A DNA stretch of 64,000 bases from Carposina sasakii (taxonomy: Eukaryota > Arthropoda > Insecta > Lepidoptera > Carposinidae): contig CP053148.1 of assembly GCA_014607495.2 (NCBI GenBank), forward strand, positions 2,356,001 through 2,420,000, in the 5' to 3' direction. A program made the position numbers and the translations under genes. Position 1 is the stretch's first letter, and each line of letters opens with the position of its first letter. Under the pieces are notes generated by a model. That model ran no database searches. It was not told the DNA's origin and worked only from the letters and a program-made list of their open reading frames with translations. Shown here in pieces: positions 45,516 through 55,882 of the stretch.

Positions 45516-46185
45516 ATTTTTCCTTTCCCCTATATTTTTCTTTGGGTGGCGGTCACTAGCGGGCAATTTACCCACAAATATTTTATGAAGAAAAAATAAT
45601 AAACACAAAATATTCATAAGATAAACTCGGGATTTAAGTAGGAAATCATTACACCAAATGTACAAGTAAAGGCGTCAAAAAGTAACATACAAGTAGATCA
45701 ATAACTATAAAATTTACTGTACCTATATATTTTGCATCCGTGATAATTTACATCGTCGAGCCGCAAAAATAAAACACATCTCTCATTCTCTATGCTGTCG
45801 CCATACCCACGCGGCACTCTTGCAGCGACGGCGAGGGGAACAGAGTGGGCAGGGAGGATCCTTAACGCGTTTCTATTAGTGTTACTTTTGGAGATATGTG
45901 GGTGACCACTATTACCCGCTGACTCCCATTACCCGATCTTCCCCTAAGTAGAATAGATCCACCTGCAAATTGCACACTTCTTCCTGACCTCTTTGGGGCA
46001 TAATAGGCGTCTCTATATGTATATATCTAAATCTATGAAAACTGAACACAAAATAAGCAATAAAATTTTTAAAACAACAAGCCAAATTCAACTTGCATAA
46101 AGCCCCAACATAACGAAGTTAATCTAACCATTATAGAACTAATCAATTACAATGTTAGCAGTAGGTACTTGCATTTGCCTCAGGC
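45516..46185. other. Gene-free stretch
   Basis: No gene recognised. 45,985-46,020 resembles the repeat debris at 29,930-30,000. Confidence 0.4.
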
Positions 46186-46255
46186 GGGACTCGAACCCGC
46201 TGCCCTTGTGTACCGAGCAAACTGATTTACGTCGCATGGGGTAGAGCTATTGAGG
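46186..46255 (-). repeat. tRNA-derived SINE fragment
   Basis: Exact B box GGTTCGAGTCC on the minus strand (46,197-46,207 in plus coordinates); the A box is not recognisable and no cloverleaf forms. Confidence 0.45.
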
Positions 46256-46429
46256 AACCCATAAATTACAGGGTATAACTGTCTGTCTGTCCGTTACCTT
46301 TACTCGAATAAGCCAGAAGGAGAGTTATGTTTTTTGATGTATATTTTTTGGCACGCTTTACCTATAGAGCCTAAATGGTTGGTCGCATTTGAGCGTGCCA
46401 AAAAAATTACAAGCATACATATAAACATG

Positions 46430-46600
46430 GAGGTGGGCAGCAGCGCCTCCCATTTTGACAATATAGTCCAAAATACAAACTGCGGTCACCAACCCAGCGT
46501 GATTACTATGGGCAAATAGGCCCCATGGCAGTCTTGTGGCGTGCCCTGGGGGAGGCCTACATCCAGCAGTGGACTGCAATAGGTTCATGATGATGACTTA
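46430..46600 (+). repeat. RTE-like 3' tail family B, plus-oriented copy
   Basis: Ends with a readable [16 protein letters not shown] tail followed by TCATGATGATGA, the usual 3' end of these elements. Confidence 0.6.
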
Positions 46601-47807
46601 TATGTCATACACTCGATTTACATACATTCAAAAAAAACATAACAAAAAAACAGTATGTTACCCGCACGTGTAAAATAGAGTTAGGGAGAAAAATAGAGAC
46701 ATGAAACCCTTATGAAAGCAAATAGACACTTAAATTGAAATCTTACAATGAATAAAACACTTTAATACCGTATTATTTTATCCCAATCTTCGCGAACGCA
46801 TACATTTTCCAATAACCCAACGCAAGACCGCCCGGGGCGCCCTCCGTGGCGGTAATACTGCATGTATGGAGATGAAGGGACCATTGTTACACCAACAATA
46901 TTGGGTAATCTAACTGTTGGTTTAACAATCTAATTGGATCAGCCAATGCCGATGGTTTGCTTAAAGTGCCCACATGTTGTCATGGCGTTTCACATTGTCG
47001 CTAGTGTGTATGAAATATAAACAGCTTTTCAGACATTTTCGTGTTAGTTTGACAGATACCCGCCGGTCGTAGTATTTTGAAGTTATTACAGTGCAATTGG
47101 AGTGGTCTATTGATTCCGATTTTTAATTCAGTATGGCTTCGAAATTGGATGGTTCAGTTTAGGTCTTTTGGGAAAGTTAGACTCATTCTAACTACACACA
47201 AATGCAAAAAACTTGGAATATTTATTTTCACGTAATCGATGATACTAATCGACTGATTTATCAGAATGAGTGTGGTAGTAAGGTAAGCAAGCATGAACGT
47301 TTTTTACGCGCCATAACGCTATCGACCCCAAGAAAAATCTATAGTGGTCTATTTTTAAAGCTGTTCACTTAACACACCCCTTCTGTTACACCCTTTATGT
47401 AGATAGGAATATATTCTACATATATTCTGTCTTACCTGTGCATAATACCTCGTATTTTGTCAAGGCACCTTTGCTCTGTAATTATTATGTAAAATGGGGT
47501 GAATCAGGTTGGATACATTTTAGGCCCACTTGTATGGAGCGTTTTTTAACTATTTACAATGATAAATCTGCTAATAATACCTTCTTCTGCGTCCTGCCCT
47601 TTTCCCATTATTTGGGGTCGGGCCTCCTCAAGCTTCTTCAAAAACCAGAATCATCTATACTGTGTTGTCTTTTCAGGCAAATGGGCTTCCTTGAGGTCTC
47701 GTTGTATTTTAGACCACCAGGCCAGTGGCGGACGGACTCTACCTTTTTTATATTTAGGCAGATCTAGTGCTATCTGTACCATATGGTACTCAATTCTTCT
47801 TTTGACA
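46601..47807. other. Gene-free stretch
   Basis: No gene recognised. A GC-rich patch at 46,825-46,860 (CAAGACCGCCCGGGGCGCCC) and overlapping 109- and 100-codon frames at 47,438-47,861 carry no features I can assign. Confidence 0.4.
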
Positions 47808-47990
47808 TGCCCGCCCCCTGATTACCTAATTTGCAATAGCAAAGCCAAAGCGATGCGATAGCGAAAACTGTACAATATTCGCCTTGAACTGTCAAAGTTC
47901 CTTTGAAATTCATTTTACTTAATACGAATTTGACAAGCAATCAGTGATTTTTGTTCAATTTTCGCTATCGCTTTGGTGTTTTTTTGTAAG
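47808..47990. repeat. MITE family E, copy
   Basis: CCCCCTGATTACCTAATTTG, AAGCGATGCGATAGCGAAAA and AATTTTCGCTATCGCTTTGG; inverted-repeat ends as in 50,468-50,868. Confidence 0.55.
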
Positions 47991-48429
47991 TTTCGGGGTG
48001 ATTATTCGTTGCGCACTTTATCAAGTCGAGTCACACCTCCCGCCCATTACAACAAAATGTAGTACGATACCACTTTTCATTTTTACCCGATTGCGCCAGA
48101 AGGTTATGTGCTTTTCGACTGTGTCACACGATATTAAAATGACAGTGAAATCTACAGTCAGTTGGTTAGCGTTCGGAAAGCCGTCGTTTAAACGCCCAAT
48201 GCGTTAAGGGCCTTACGCAAAGCCGCACTAATCAGCGAGCGACGGCGATTAACTCCGACTTCACGGGAGGGAGCAGGGAGCCCGGAGCTCGGAGCGCGTA
48301 AAGCTACCTGCACCTCTAAGCTGTTTTCAAGTAAATGAGTAGTTAGGTAAGTCAGTTTATTTACTAGTCACGTACGCTTACACTTTAGCTTAGCTTTATA
48401 TGTCTCGTTCGGCATGCCAAATTATAGTC

Positions 48430-48800
48430 ACAAACCTTACTACTACTACTACGTACCTACTCGTATATCCTTCCTTACTGATATTATTCAAGTATAAATA
48501 CGAAAGTAACTCTGTCTGTTTGTTACGTTTTCATGCCAAAATCACTGAACCGATTTGAATGAAATTTGGCACACAGGTAGCCTAGTGTTTGAGAGAGGTT
48601 ACTTTTCCATGCCGGGAAAATATTTTCATACAGGATAATTTCGACATCTTGCTTTTTCTGTAGTCCACGTGGACGGAGTACTCGTAGCCATTACTACAAT
48701 TAAACAAAGTCGCTTCCCGCCGTCTGTCTGTCCCTATGCGTGTATTAGATCTTATAAACTACGCGATGGATTTTGATGCGGTTTTTTATTTTAAAAAAGA
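48430..48800 (+). repeat. Dispersed moth repeat, possibly a non-autonomous Helitron
   Basis: AAATACGAAAGTAACTCTGT, CTGAACCGATTTGAATGAAA and GTCTGTCTGTCCCTATGCGT, block types abundant in lepidopteran genomes. No CTRR terminus or hairpin could be confirmed, so the class is tentative. Confidence 0.45.
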
Positions 48801-48815
48801 GGAAGCTTTAATGCC

Positions 48816-49078
48816 AGGCCGCACTACGGTTTTTTTTCCGCAAGCAGTTAACCGCGTAACCGCAAAACCGCTTGAGACGCACACACTACGGTTAAAAACC
48901 GCGAATCCGTTCTATGGACAATAAATTTTGGCGCGGTCTTACTTGCTAGTCATGTAACAAAATGCGGTTTTAAAATCAGTCGCGGGAAAAAACCGTCAGT
49001 GCGGCCGTTTCCATTAGTTTCCCTTAGTCACAAAGTCAGGCGGTTAAAAACCGCGGTGGTTTTGCCGTAGTGAGGCCT
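48816..49078. mobile_element. MITE with AGGCCGCACTACGG ends
   Basis: Left AGGCCGCACTACGGTTTTTT and right TTTTGCCGTAGTGAGGCCT are inverted. The 263-bp element is rich in CGGTTAAAAACCGC-type internal repeats. No coding capacity. Confidence 0.65.
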
Positions 49079-49119
49079 TAGACTTTAATGTGAAGCAAGG
49101 CAGGTCGTTATATTATAAA

Positions 49120-49375
49120 TCATCATCATCAGCCTATTGCAGTCCACTGCTGGACGTAGGCCTCCACCAGGGCACGCTACAAGACTGCCATGGGGGTATT
49201 TGCCAATAGTCACCACGCTGGGCTGGCGGGTTGGTGACCGCAGTTTGTATTTTGGGCTATGTTGTCAACACGGAAGGCTCTGCTGCCCACCTCCCGGAAA
49301 CCCTTAATCGCCTCGTACGATACCCACGGGCAGACATGGTACGAATTCTACTCTGCCGGCACCACGCGGCCAGAG
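49120..49375 (-). repeat. RTE-like 3' tail family B, copy 2
   Basis: ATCATCATCAGCCTATTGCA onward, ending CTGCCGGCACCACGCGGCC; collinear with 18,640-18,895 and 62,495-62,756. Confidence 0.65.
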
Positions 49376-49394
49376 ATATAAATACGAAAGTAAG

Positions 49395-49577
49395 TTTGTT
49401 TCTCTTTACACTTTATTTGTTGAACCAATCTTCTTGTAATTTTACTATGTATGAGTACTCGTATTAATTGGGAGTACGAAGAAACTCATTGGTACATTCT
49501 TTAGTCACGCGAAGGATTTCGCCGGCGACAGCCAGGTAACCATAATGATACGAGTAGGGGATAGCTCAGTGGTTCCG
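49395..49577 (+). repeat. Duplicated 180-bp segment, copy 1
   Basis: TTTGTTTCTCTTTACACTTT through AGGGGATAGCTCAGTGGTTC. A close copy lies at 50,628-50,810, inside a MITE. The 3' end overlaps the SINE head at 49,557. Confidence 0.7.
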
Positions 49578-49640
49578 ACGTGCGCCTTCCAAGCGGAAGG
49601 CGCAAGTTCGATTCTAGTCACGGGCCTGTATCAATGAATA
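49557..49640 (+). mobile_element. tRNA-derived SINE head
   Basis: Exact A box TAGCTCAGTGG (49,562-49,572), an anticodon-like arm GCGCCTTCCAAGCGG, and a near-exact B box AGTTCGATTCT (49,605-49,615). Acceptor and T stems do not pair, so this is a SINE or tRNA relic, not a tRNA gene. Confidence 0.6.
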
Positions 49641-49679
49641 TATTTCATGTACAGATTTAAAAATTGGCACGTAAAACCG

Positions 49680-49860
49680 TTGGTCCTGTGCTTGATCTCT
49701 CTCCGGTCATGTCGGCTTTCCGTCCCTAATATGAGAGTGACGGAATAGAGAGTGCATCTGTGTTTGCGCACACACTTGTACACCACAATCTCCTACGCAC
49801 CTGGCTTATCTCCAAAGAGATTGGCCGCCTTGACTGAAATAGGTACGGTAGGAGGTGCTT
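49680..49860 (-). repeat. Dispersed repeat, inverse of 37,440-37,605
   Basis: CTCTCTCCGGTCATGTCGGC, TGACGGAATAGAGAGTGCAT and AAAGAGATTGGCCGCCTTGA. Confidence 0.55.
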
Positions 49861-49979
49861 AGACAATTTTAAGCATCAACACTCCCACCAATTGCGATTG
49901 CGACGAGACATGTCTCGTTCGTCATGACGAACGCGCAAAAATAAAAGCTTCCTATTGGAGTAAATATGTCGAAGATGGA

Positions 49980-50146
49980 CCTATATCGATTCGATACTTT
50001 ATCTAAGGACCCTGTAAAATATTGGATAGGAACTTTTATAGCTAGCTTGTTCTTGTACTTACTTTACGTAACACATTGTTGCTTTAGTTTTAGCTTTTAG
50101 TAAAATCATGTCACACGTCGAGGTGGCCTCTGGAGATTAGAAGTAA
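49980..50146 (+). repeat. Direct repeat G, copy 1
   Basis: TTATCTAAGGACCCTGTAAA, TTGTTCTTGTACTTACTTTA and AACACATTGTTGCTTTAGTT through TGGCCTCTGGAGATTAGAAG; copy 2 at 51,976-52,146. Confidence 0.7.
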
Positions 50147-50216
50147 AGAAATGGTTTCAATCTCCTTGACTATAAGTATATCACATAGACCCTACATACT
50201 TATTATTATACTAGTG

Positions 50217-50430
50217 GTCGACCGCGACTCCGTCCGCGTGGACTGCAGAAAAAACAAAATGTCTAAATTGTCCGTTATAAAAATATTTTACGGAAAGAAT
50301 TGTATGTAGCCTTTGTGTTATATTGTGAAGTTTCATCAAAATCCATTCAGTAGTTTTTACGTGAAAGAGCGATACTTACGAGTAGATACACCCTCACAAA
50401 CTGTCGCGTTTGTAATATTAGTAAGATTTC
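50217..50430 (+). repeat. Dispersed repeat tail
   Basis: CGCGACTCCGTCCGCGTGGA, CAGAAAAAACAAAATGTC and TTCAGTAGTTTTTACGTGAA, ending TTTGTAATATTAGTAAGAT; related to 20,290-20,560 at its 5' part. Confidence 0.5.
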
Positions 50431-50467
50431 GAACCTTTATCTAAATGTCGTAAGGGCAAATTAGAGA

Positions 50468-50868
50468 ACTACGGCCCCCTTATTACCTGACTAGCAGAAG
50501 CAAAGCGATAGCGAAAATTGTACAAAAATCGCTGATTGCTTGTCAAATTCGTATTACGATAGGTACGAGTATTACGTAAATCGAATTTCAAAGGAACTTT
50601 GACATTTCAAGGCGAATATTGTACAATTTGTTTCTCTTTACACTTTATTTGTTGAACCAATCTTCTTGTAATTTTGCTATGTATGAGTACTCGTATTAAT
50701 AGGGAGTACGAAGAAAGTCATTTGCTACATTCTTTAGTTCACGCGAAGGATTTCGCTGGCGACAGCCAGGAAACCATAATGATACGAGTAGGGGATAGCT
50801 CAGTGGTTCGCTATCGCTTTGCTTCGGCTTTGCTATTGCAAATTAGGTAATCAGAGGGCCGAGTGCAT
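50468..50868. mobile_element. MITE family E interrupted by a 180-bp insertion
   Basis: Left GCAAAGCGATAGCGAAAATT and right TTCGCTATCGCTTTGCTTCG are inverted ends. The insertion at 50,628-50,810 is a copy of 49,395-49,577; the MITE arms on either side appear to lose nothing. Confidence 0.6.
50628..50810 (+). repeat. Duplicated 180-bp segment, copy 2
   Basis: Aligned with 49,395-49,577 with a few substitutions; truncated just after the SINE A box. Confidence 0.7.
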
Positions 50869-50984
50869 GTCTCAGGTGATGAACTATTACCTTATCATTG
50901 ATCATTTACGTCTGACCCTTCTACCCTAAACGTGCCTATAGGATCTCGTTAGTGATTATCCAGTTCCATAAATACATACACGGC

Positions 50985-51165
50985 CGTTCTCGAAATGGAG
51001 TAGCAAGAATTGCATGATCATAAAGGTGACCCACGTGGTTAGATGTAAATGATCAATGACTAGTTGCTAGCTTATTGCCTAAGAGAACACCCCTGCCTGA
51101 CTTCCATAGTCGACTCTTGCGATATCCACGGAGGGAGATACAGCTGATGTATTCTAGTAAAACAT
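50985..51165 (+). repeat. Interspersed repeat family H
   Basis: ATGGAGTAGCAAGAATTGCA, ATGATCAATGACTAGTTGCT, GATACAGCTGATGTATTCTA in the family order. Confidence 0.5.
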
Positions 51166-51692
51166 CGCATCACAGGGGAATATTCTTGTATACTATTATT
51201 CTGATGTGGTATATAATGGCATCGAAATCCCCTTTATTATTAGTTTTGGTGTGAAGGAGTAACAATCGTTTAAACATGCAAACACATTCACACAAACATT
51301 CAGACTTATAACAAGGGCGTTTTTGGCACTAAACGACACAAAAACGATACGGCCCCCATACTAGATGACGAAATATCGTGGTCGTGTCATTGTTGTGTCG
51401 TCTAGTGGAAAAAGGCCCATATGATAGAAAATTTTAGTTAAGTAGGATATGGAAAGGATAGCCGCCCCTATGCCTCGTCTACACGTAGTAGGAGGGCACC
51501 CCCTTTGGCCACGTGCATGGAAGGGACAATAATAAGCATATACCAAGACAAGCTCTACACTGGAATCCCTAAGTAAAACTTAAATATGGGCGACTGAACC
51601 AAACATGACTGCGGCCGATCATCAGAACGAATATCAGGGGTGAAGAAAGTAGGAAGGAGCTCTGGAGCGAATTAAAGTGCTACCCTCAAGGC
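51166..51692. other. Gene-free stretch
   Basis: No gene recognised. AAATATCGTGGTCGTGTCAT at 51,371 and a similar AAAATATCGTGGTCGTGGCT at 38,070 share a block (GTCGTGT...GTCTAGTG), another dispersed repeat. Confidence 0.4.
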
Positions 51693-51860
51693 TTATGTGG
51701 CAACTCGACCATAATATTCTCGACTACTGGCTGAGTTGACCACTCTTCGAAAATGGTAGTGGTCAGGTCGACCACTGGGCCATGCGATTCTCGGCTCGTT
51801 GTTGAGTGGCCACCTTTTTAAAACTATTAGTGGTCGACTCGACAAAACGTCTCATTTGGG
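51693..51860. repeat. Dispersed repeat, copy 2 of 300-362 and internal near-repeat
   Basis: CGACCATAATATTCTCGACT, then a related second unit with GTGGTCAGGTCGACCACTGG and GTGGTCGACTCGAC. Confidence 0.45.
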
Positions 51861-51975
51861 GGAGAGTGGGATGACGTCACTGTCTTCTGCCCCATCTTTG
51901 GAACTTATGAACTTAAGACAAGACCCACTTGTGTGTAGAGATGGAAAGTGTATTTCTATTGATTACCTCTATAAA

Positions 51976-52146
51976 TTAGATCGAGATCAATACATTATCT
52001 AAGGCCCCTGTGAAATATTTGATATGAACTGTTATCGCTTGAGTGTTCTTGTACTTACTTTAGTATGTAACACATTGTTGCTTTAGTTTTAGCTTTTAGT
52101 AAAATCGTGTCATACATCGATGTGGCCTCTGGAGATTAAAAGTATC
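51976..52146 (+). repeat. Direct repeat G, copy 2
   Basis: Collinear with 49,980-50,146; ends GTGGCCTCTGGAGATTAAAA directly against the fold-back at 52,147. Confidence 0.7.
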
Positions 52147-52446
52147 GTAGTAGCATAGAGGAATAAGATGTAGACATAGAGTGCTAATATCATACTAACA
52201 GTTTCGATGCACCATTAGAATTTTCGGTGCCTCACAATTCCAGTTCTTGACACTTAGATTGCATTACTATAAGTTACAATACATTAGTAATGTAGTAAAT
52301 TACTATACATTACACTAATAGAATCTAAGTGTCAAGGACTGGAATTGTGAGGCACCGAAAAGTCTAATGGTGCATCGAAACCTGAGATCAAAATTGTTAG
52401 TATGACATTGGCACTCTATGACATCTTATTACTCTATGTTAGTAGC
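52147..52446. mobile_element. Fold-back element 1
   Basis: About 300 bp that pairs over most of its length. The inner 56-bp arms (CGATGCACCATTAGAATTTT through ACACTTAGATT, and the inverse at about 52,319-52,374) differ at two positions. The outer arms (AATAAGATG, CATAGAGTGC, CATACTAACA) pair with indels. No coding content. Confidence 0.8.
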
Positions 52447-52477
52447 AATGAAATAGTTTAAATGTTCTTATAATATT

Positions 52478-52922
52478 CGGTTGACACTACGAGCCGTTGA
52501 CACCGCAGTCTCAACCTCAGAATAATACTGTACAAGGACCTTTTTTGAATTGCGCGATGAACACCGTGGTGGTGGTGTCAATCGACTAATAAATCTTTTG
52601 GACTTCGTCGTTTGACACCATGGTCCTAAAGAAAAGATTTTAAAGTAAAGATATCAAACCTTTTGTTCATTCCAACTTTTTCCATAAACCTCCTAATTAT
52701 AATAATTTTCTACTGACCAGTAGATACAGAAATAACATTTGTTATTTTTATCTTGCTTGTGGTCTTAATCATAAAAAAAAATCTTTACTTTAGGAACATG
52801 GTGTCAAACGACGAAGTCCAAAAGACTTATTGGTCGATTGACACCACAGTGTCCATCGCGCAATTCAAAAAAGGTCCTTGTGCAGTTGATACCGCGGTGC
52901 CATCGGCTCGTGGTATCAACCG
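52478..52922. mobile_element. Fold-back element 2
   Basis: Arms of about 170 bp: CGGTTGACACTACGAGCCGT, GAATTGCGCGATGAACACC and GACTTCGTCGTTTGACACCA on the left are mirrored on the right by TGGTGTCAAACGACGAAGTC, TCCATCGCGCAATTC and GGCTCGTGGTATCAACCG. A loop of about 100 bp separates them. Starts about 30 bp after fold-back 1. Confidence 0.8.
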
Positions 52923-53953
52923 ACGAAATACCCGGAAGCATAGGGTTAATAATACCACATACTTTACTAATATTTCTATTTTCGATTTATTGTAATTGTT
53001 TTTCGAAATAAGTTGGTTTCGTTTTATAATAATTAAGAATTTATAATTGCAAGAGAGTCTAATATCTACTTAAACTTATCACTTAGAACTTAGAACAATA
53101 TCCGTCGCTATACGTAATTATTATCCATTTTATACAACAAAATTATTTAATTGAAAATCTTTTACACACTTTACCCAAAAAGATATTAAAAGTGTTGTTA
53201 TGTCACTTACTACATTTAGAATTTTCAATAAACATTTTTGTATTATGTTAAAATATTGCTTTTTTCGTAAATTTTCCTCATTTATCAAGTATTTTTGGAT
53301 AAAGTGTGAAATATCTCGCTTGGTTTCATGAGGAAATTTTGGTCCAGAAATAATTAACATTCAAAAGATAATTAATATCTATCTTTCATCCTGTTAATAT
53401 AAACAAAACTTTTTTTATTCATACCAAAGGTCTTCGTCGTATATTTACTGTCTTTCAATTAGGGAATTTAAATAATTATGTGTACATGAAAACAACTATT
53501 GCAAATAATTTAATAATAATATTTATATCAAAAACATTTAAACTTTCTACTAAAATAAAGTTAAATAAATAGATACCTACTGAAACTTTTTAAAGCCATG
53601 ACTAGATTTTTTATAATAAAGCTTTGTAAATTTTTGGTATTTCTCATTGTAAGTCAATAAATTCCTAGCAGTTTTAATAATACTACAATCATTACCTAGT
53701 TTCCGAGATTTAGATTGCACGTTTCATCAACTTAACTTTAATATCTATATTTACAAAATATCTTTTAAAAATATTATTTATAATTCGCAAACTTCTTTTA
53801 TTCCTTAAGCCTTGTGGTGACGTCACCACGTATTGGACTCATGCATGAACATGTGAATACTGCCTGGAAGTTAAATTTACCGATAAAACAGAGATTTTAT
53901 AAAACTTTTTTATAAATGAAATTGTATCAGGCGTTACAATTCGGAAGTTCAAA
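52923..53953. other. Gene-free AT-rich stretch
   Basis: No coding or repeat signal. GTGGTGACGTCACCAC at 53,814-53,829 is a perfect 16-bp palindrome containing the CREB/ATF site TGACGTCA. Confidence 0.45.
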
Positions 53954-54154
53954 CATTCACTATGGGTGCGCCCACCACCGGGCCCTACACCCTCCACTGA
54001 CCCTCGGATCTGATAACTCATAACTGCGAAAACAGGCAGTCGTGGCGATTGTATAGTAGTTAGTGCAAGTGCCTGTTTTCGCAGTTATGAGTTATCAGAT
54101 CCGAGGGTCAGTGGAGGGTGTAGGGCCCGGTGGTGGGCGCACCCATAGTGAATG
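53954..54154. repeat. Perfect 85-bp inverted repeat with 31-nt spacer
   Basis: Arms 53,954-54,038 and 54,070-54,154 are identical in inverse orientation at all 85 positions. Spacer 54,039-54,069. Arms are GC-rich (CACCACCGGGCCCTACACCC) in an AT-rich setting. Confidence 0.93.
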
Positions 54155-55882
54155 AAAACTTTTTTAGCTAACGGTATCATTATTGTCAGTAAATTTTATA
54201 AGCTATGACTCAATAATAAAACTTTGGTGTAGGTATCTACGAAAATTAAAGTTAAATAAGTTCTATTCAATAACATAAGGCGTTTATAAATGAACATTAG
54301 ATAAGGCATTTTTGGTTCGAAAAATTCCACATTGATTTTACGAAGTTTATTATATATAACAGTTTAGTCCGATTTTATAAAATTATTTATTATTTCCCTT
54401 ATAAATATGATACCTGAAAATTTATATGATAAAATTTTTCGTAGTTTATAAAATCAAATGTCTAACAAAAAAACTTGATTCCATGTACATAATGTACGTA
54501 CATAATATAATTACATAGGGCAGGGTACTCGTAGGTACGCAAGTGTGTGAGTGAACAGCTCAGTTTTCAGTTCTGACGTCACAAACTTGTTCAGCTATGA
54601 TATGCATGAATCCATCTGCATTGTACTAATTCCTTTCGATTTAGTTGCTAAAATAAATCTAATTCTTAATTGTAGGTATATCGAAATGTGATCTATTTAC
54701 ATTTGAAGTTTAATTCTATTTTGGCTAAATGTCACTAGTAACCTCTTACCTAAATCTAAAATTGTGCCATTTTGTGAAATATTACAATATAATTAATAAG
54801 GAACTTAATTAAACAAATTAATTCTTAACTCTACAGTACTATCTACAACGTAGTTTTTCAAATAATCTTAATATTATTTTGTACAATTCAATAATACAAA
54901 AACATAATTAACAAAGTGTATAAAATGCCGTACTTGTTCCGTATGATGGGCGGTGGCCGGTATAACAACATGTCGGTTACGATTAAATCATTGAGCGAAG
55001 AATTTAACAATAAATTTACTTAAACGTTAAATACAATTTGGGTCTATGTACATCACTACCGATAGGGTTTGCATGTACCACCGGCGGGCCGACTCGACCC
55101 CGCTTACTGCCACTCGCGGCGACTAACATTAAACACAGAATATTGATTATTTGCAAGGCACATTCATTTAAAAATCCTGAATTCCAATTTTTCTCATGTA
55201 TCAATGATGCTCCAAACATCAAAAGCATAGAACAAAACACTGTGAGATATAAAGCAAATCAACGTTTACTGTAATGATATGTATATAATCACTTATATAC
55301 CCTGTTTCTTGAAAAATATAGGTAGTAGAAATGTATGAAAACGGAAATCGGTCTCAGTTGTATTAAACCTACGCTAAGGTTCAACTTGCGATTTGACTCA
55401 AAAGGGAGTGTCGAAAAGTGAGATCGAATTGAGATCGTTATTGCGTCAACGTATTGATAGCGTACACAGTATCGAATTCAGAGTTGGCGAGAAGTCTAAA
55501 AAACTCTGCGTAAAATGCCTATTTAATGCAAATTAACAAAAATAGATTAGGAAATATCGACCGTTGTTGACGCGTACACAGTCATTAGTCTCCTTACTCG
55601 CCGCCGTTATACGGTGTAATGGTACGTGTTACACATCGAGCATTCATGCAGTCAGTACGTAGTGTTACGGGAAAATCAGCGAACGACTAATATGCTCGTT
55701 ATTAATTCTAATTTGCGTCGGTCAGTGCCGAAGCTTATGTTACGAAATTGAACTCAGATTTCGATACTATCTTCGCTACTAATACGGTGACGTGTGTGGG
55801 CTGGCGTGCGATGCGAGCGAGCGGGCGACTAGTACCCGTACCCGGCCCCCGGGTACAGCAGAGCCGCGCCGCCGCCCGCCGG
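54155..55882. other. Region downstream of acj6
   Basis: Probably includes the acj6 3' UTR (minus strand), whose end I cannot place. A second TGACGTCA site is at 54,574-54,581. The 74- and 78-codon frames at 55,016-55,274 overlap on opposite strands without recognisable features. Confidence 0.4.

Noticed and set aside
49557..49640. A tRNA-Gly(TCC) gene
   Set aside because: A- and B-box sequences and a TCC-bearing loop are present, but acceptor and T stems do not pair and a partial duplicate occurs elsewhere; this is a SINE head.
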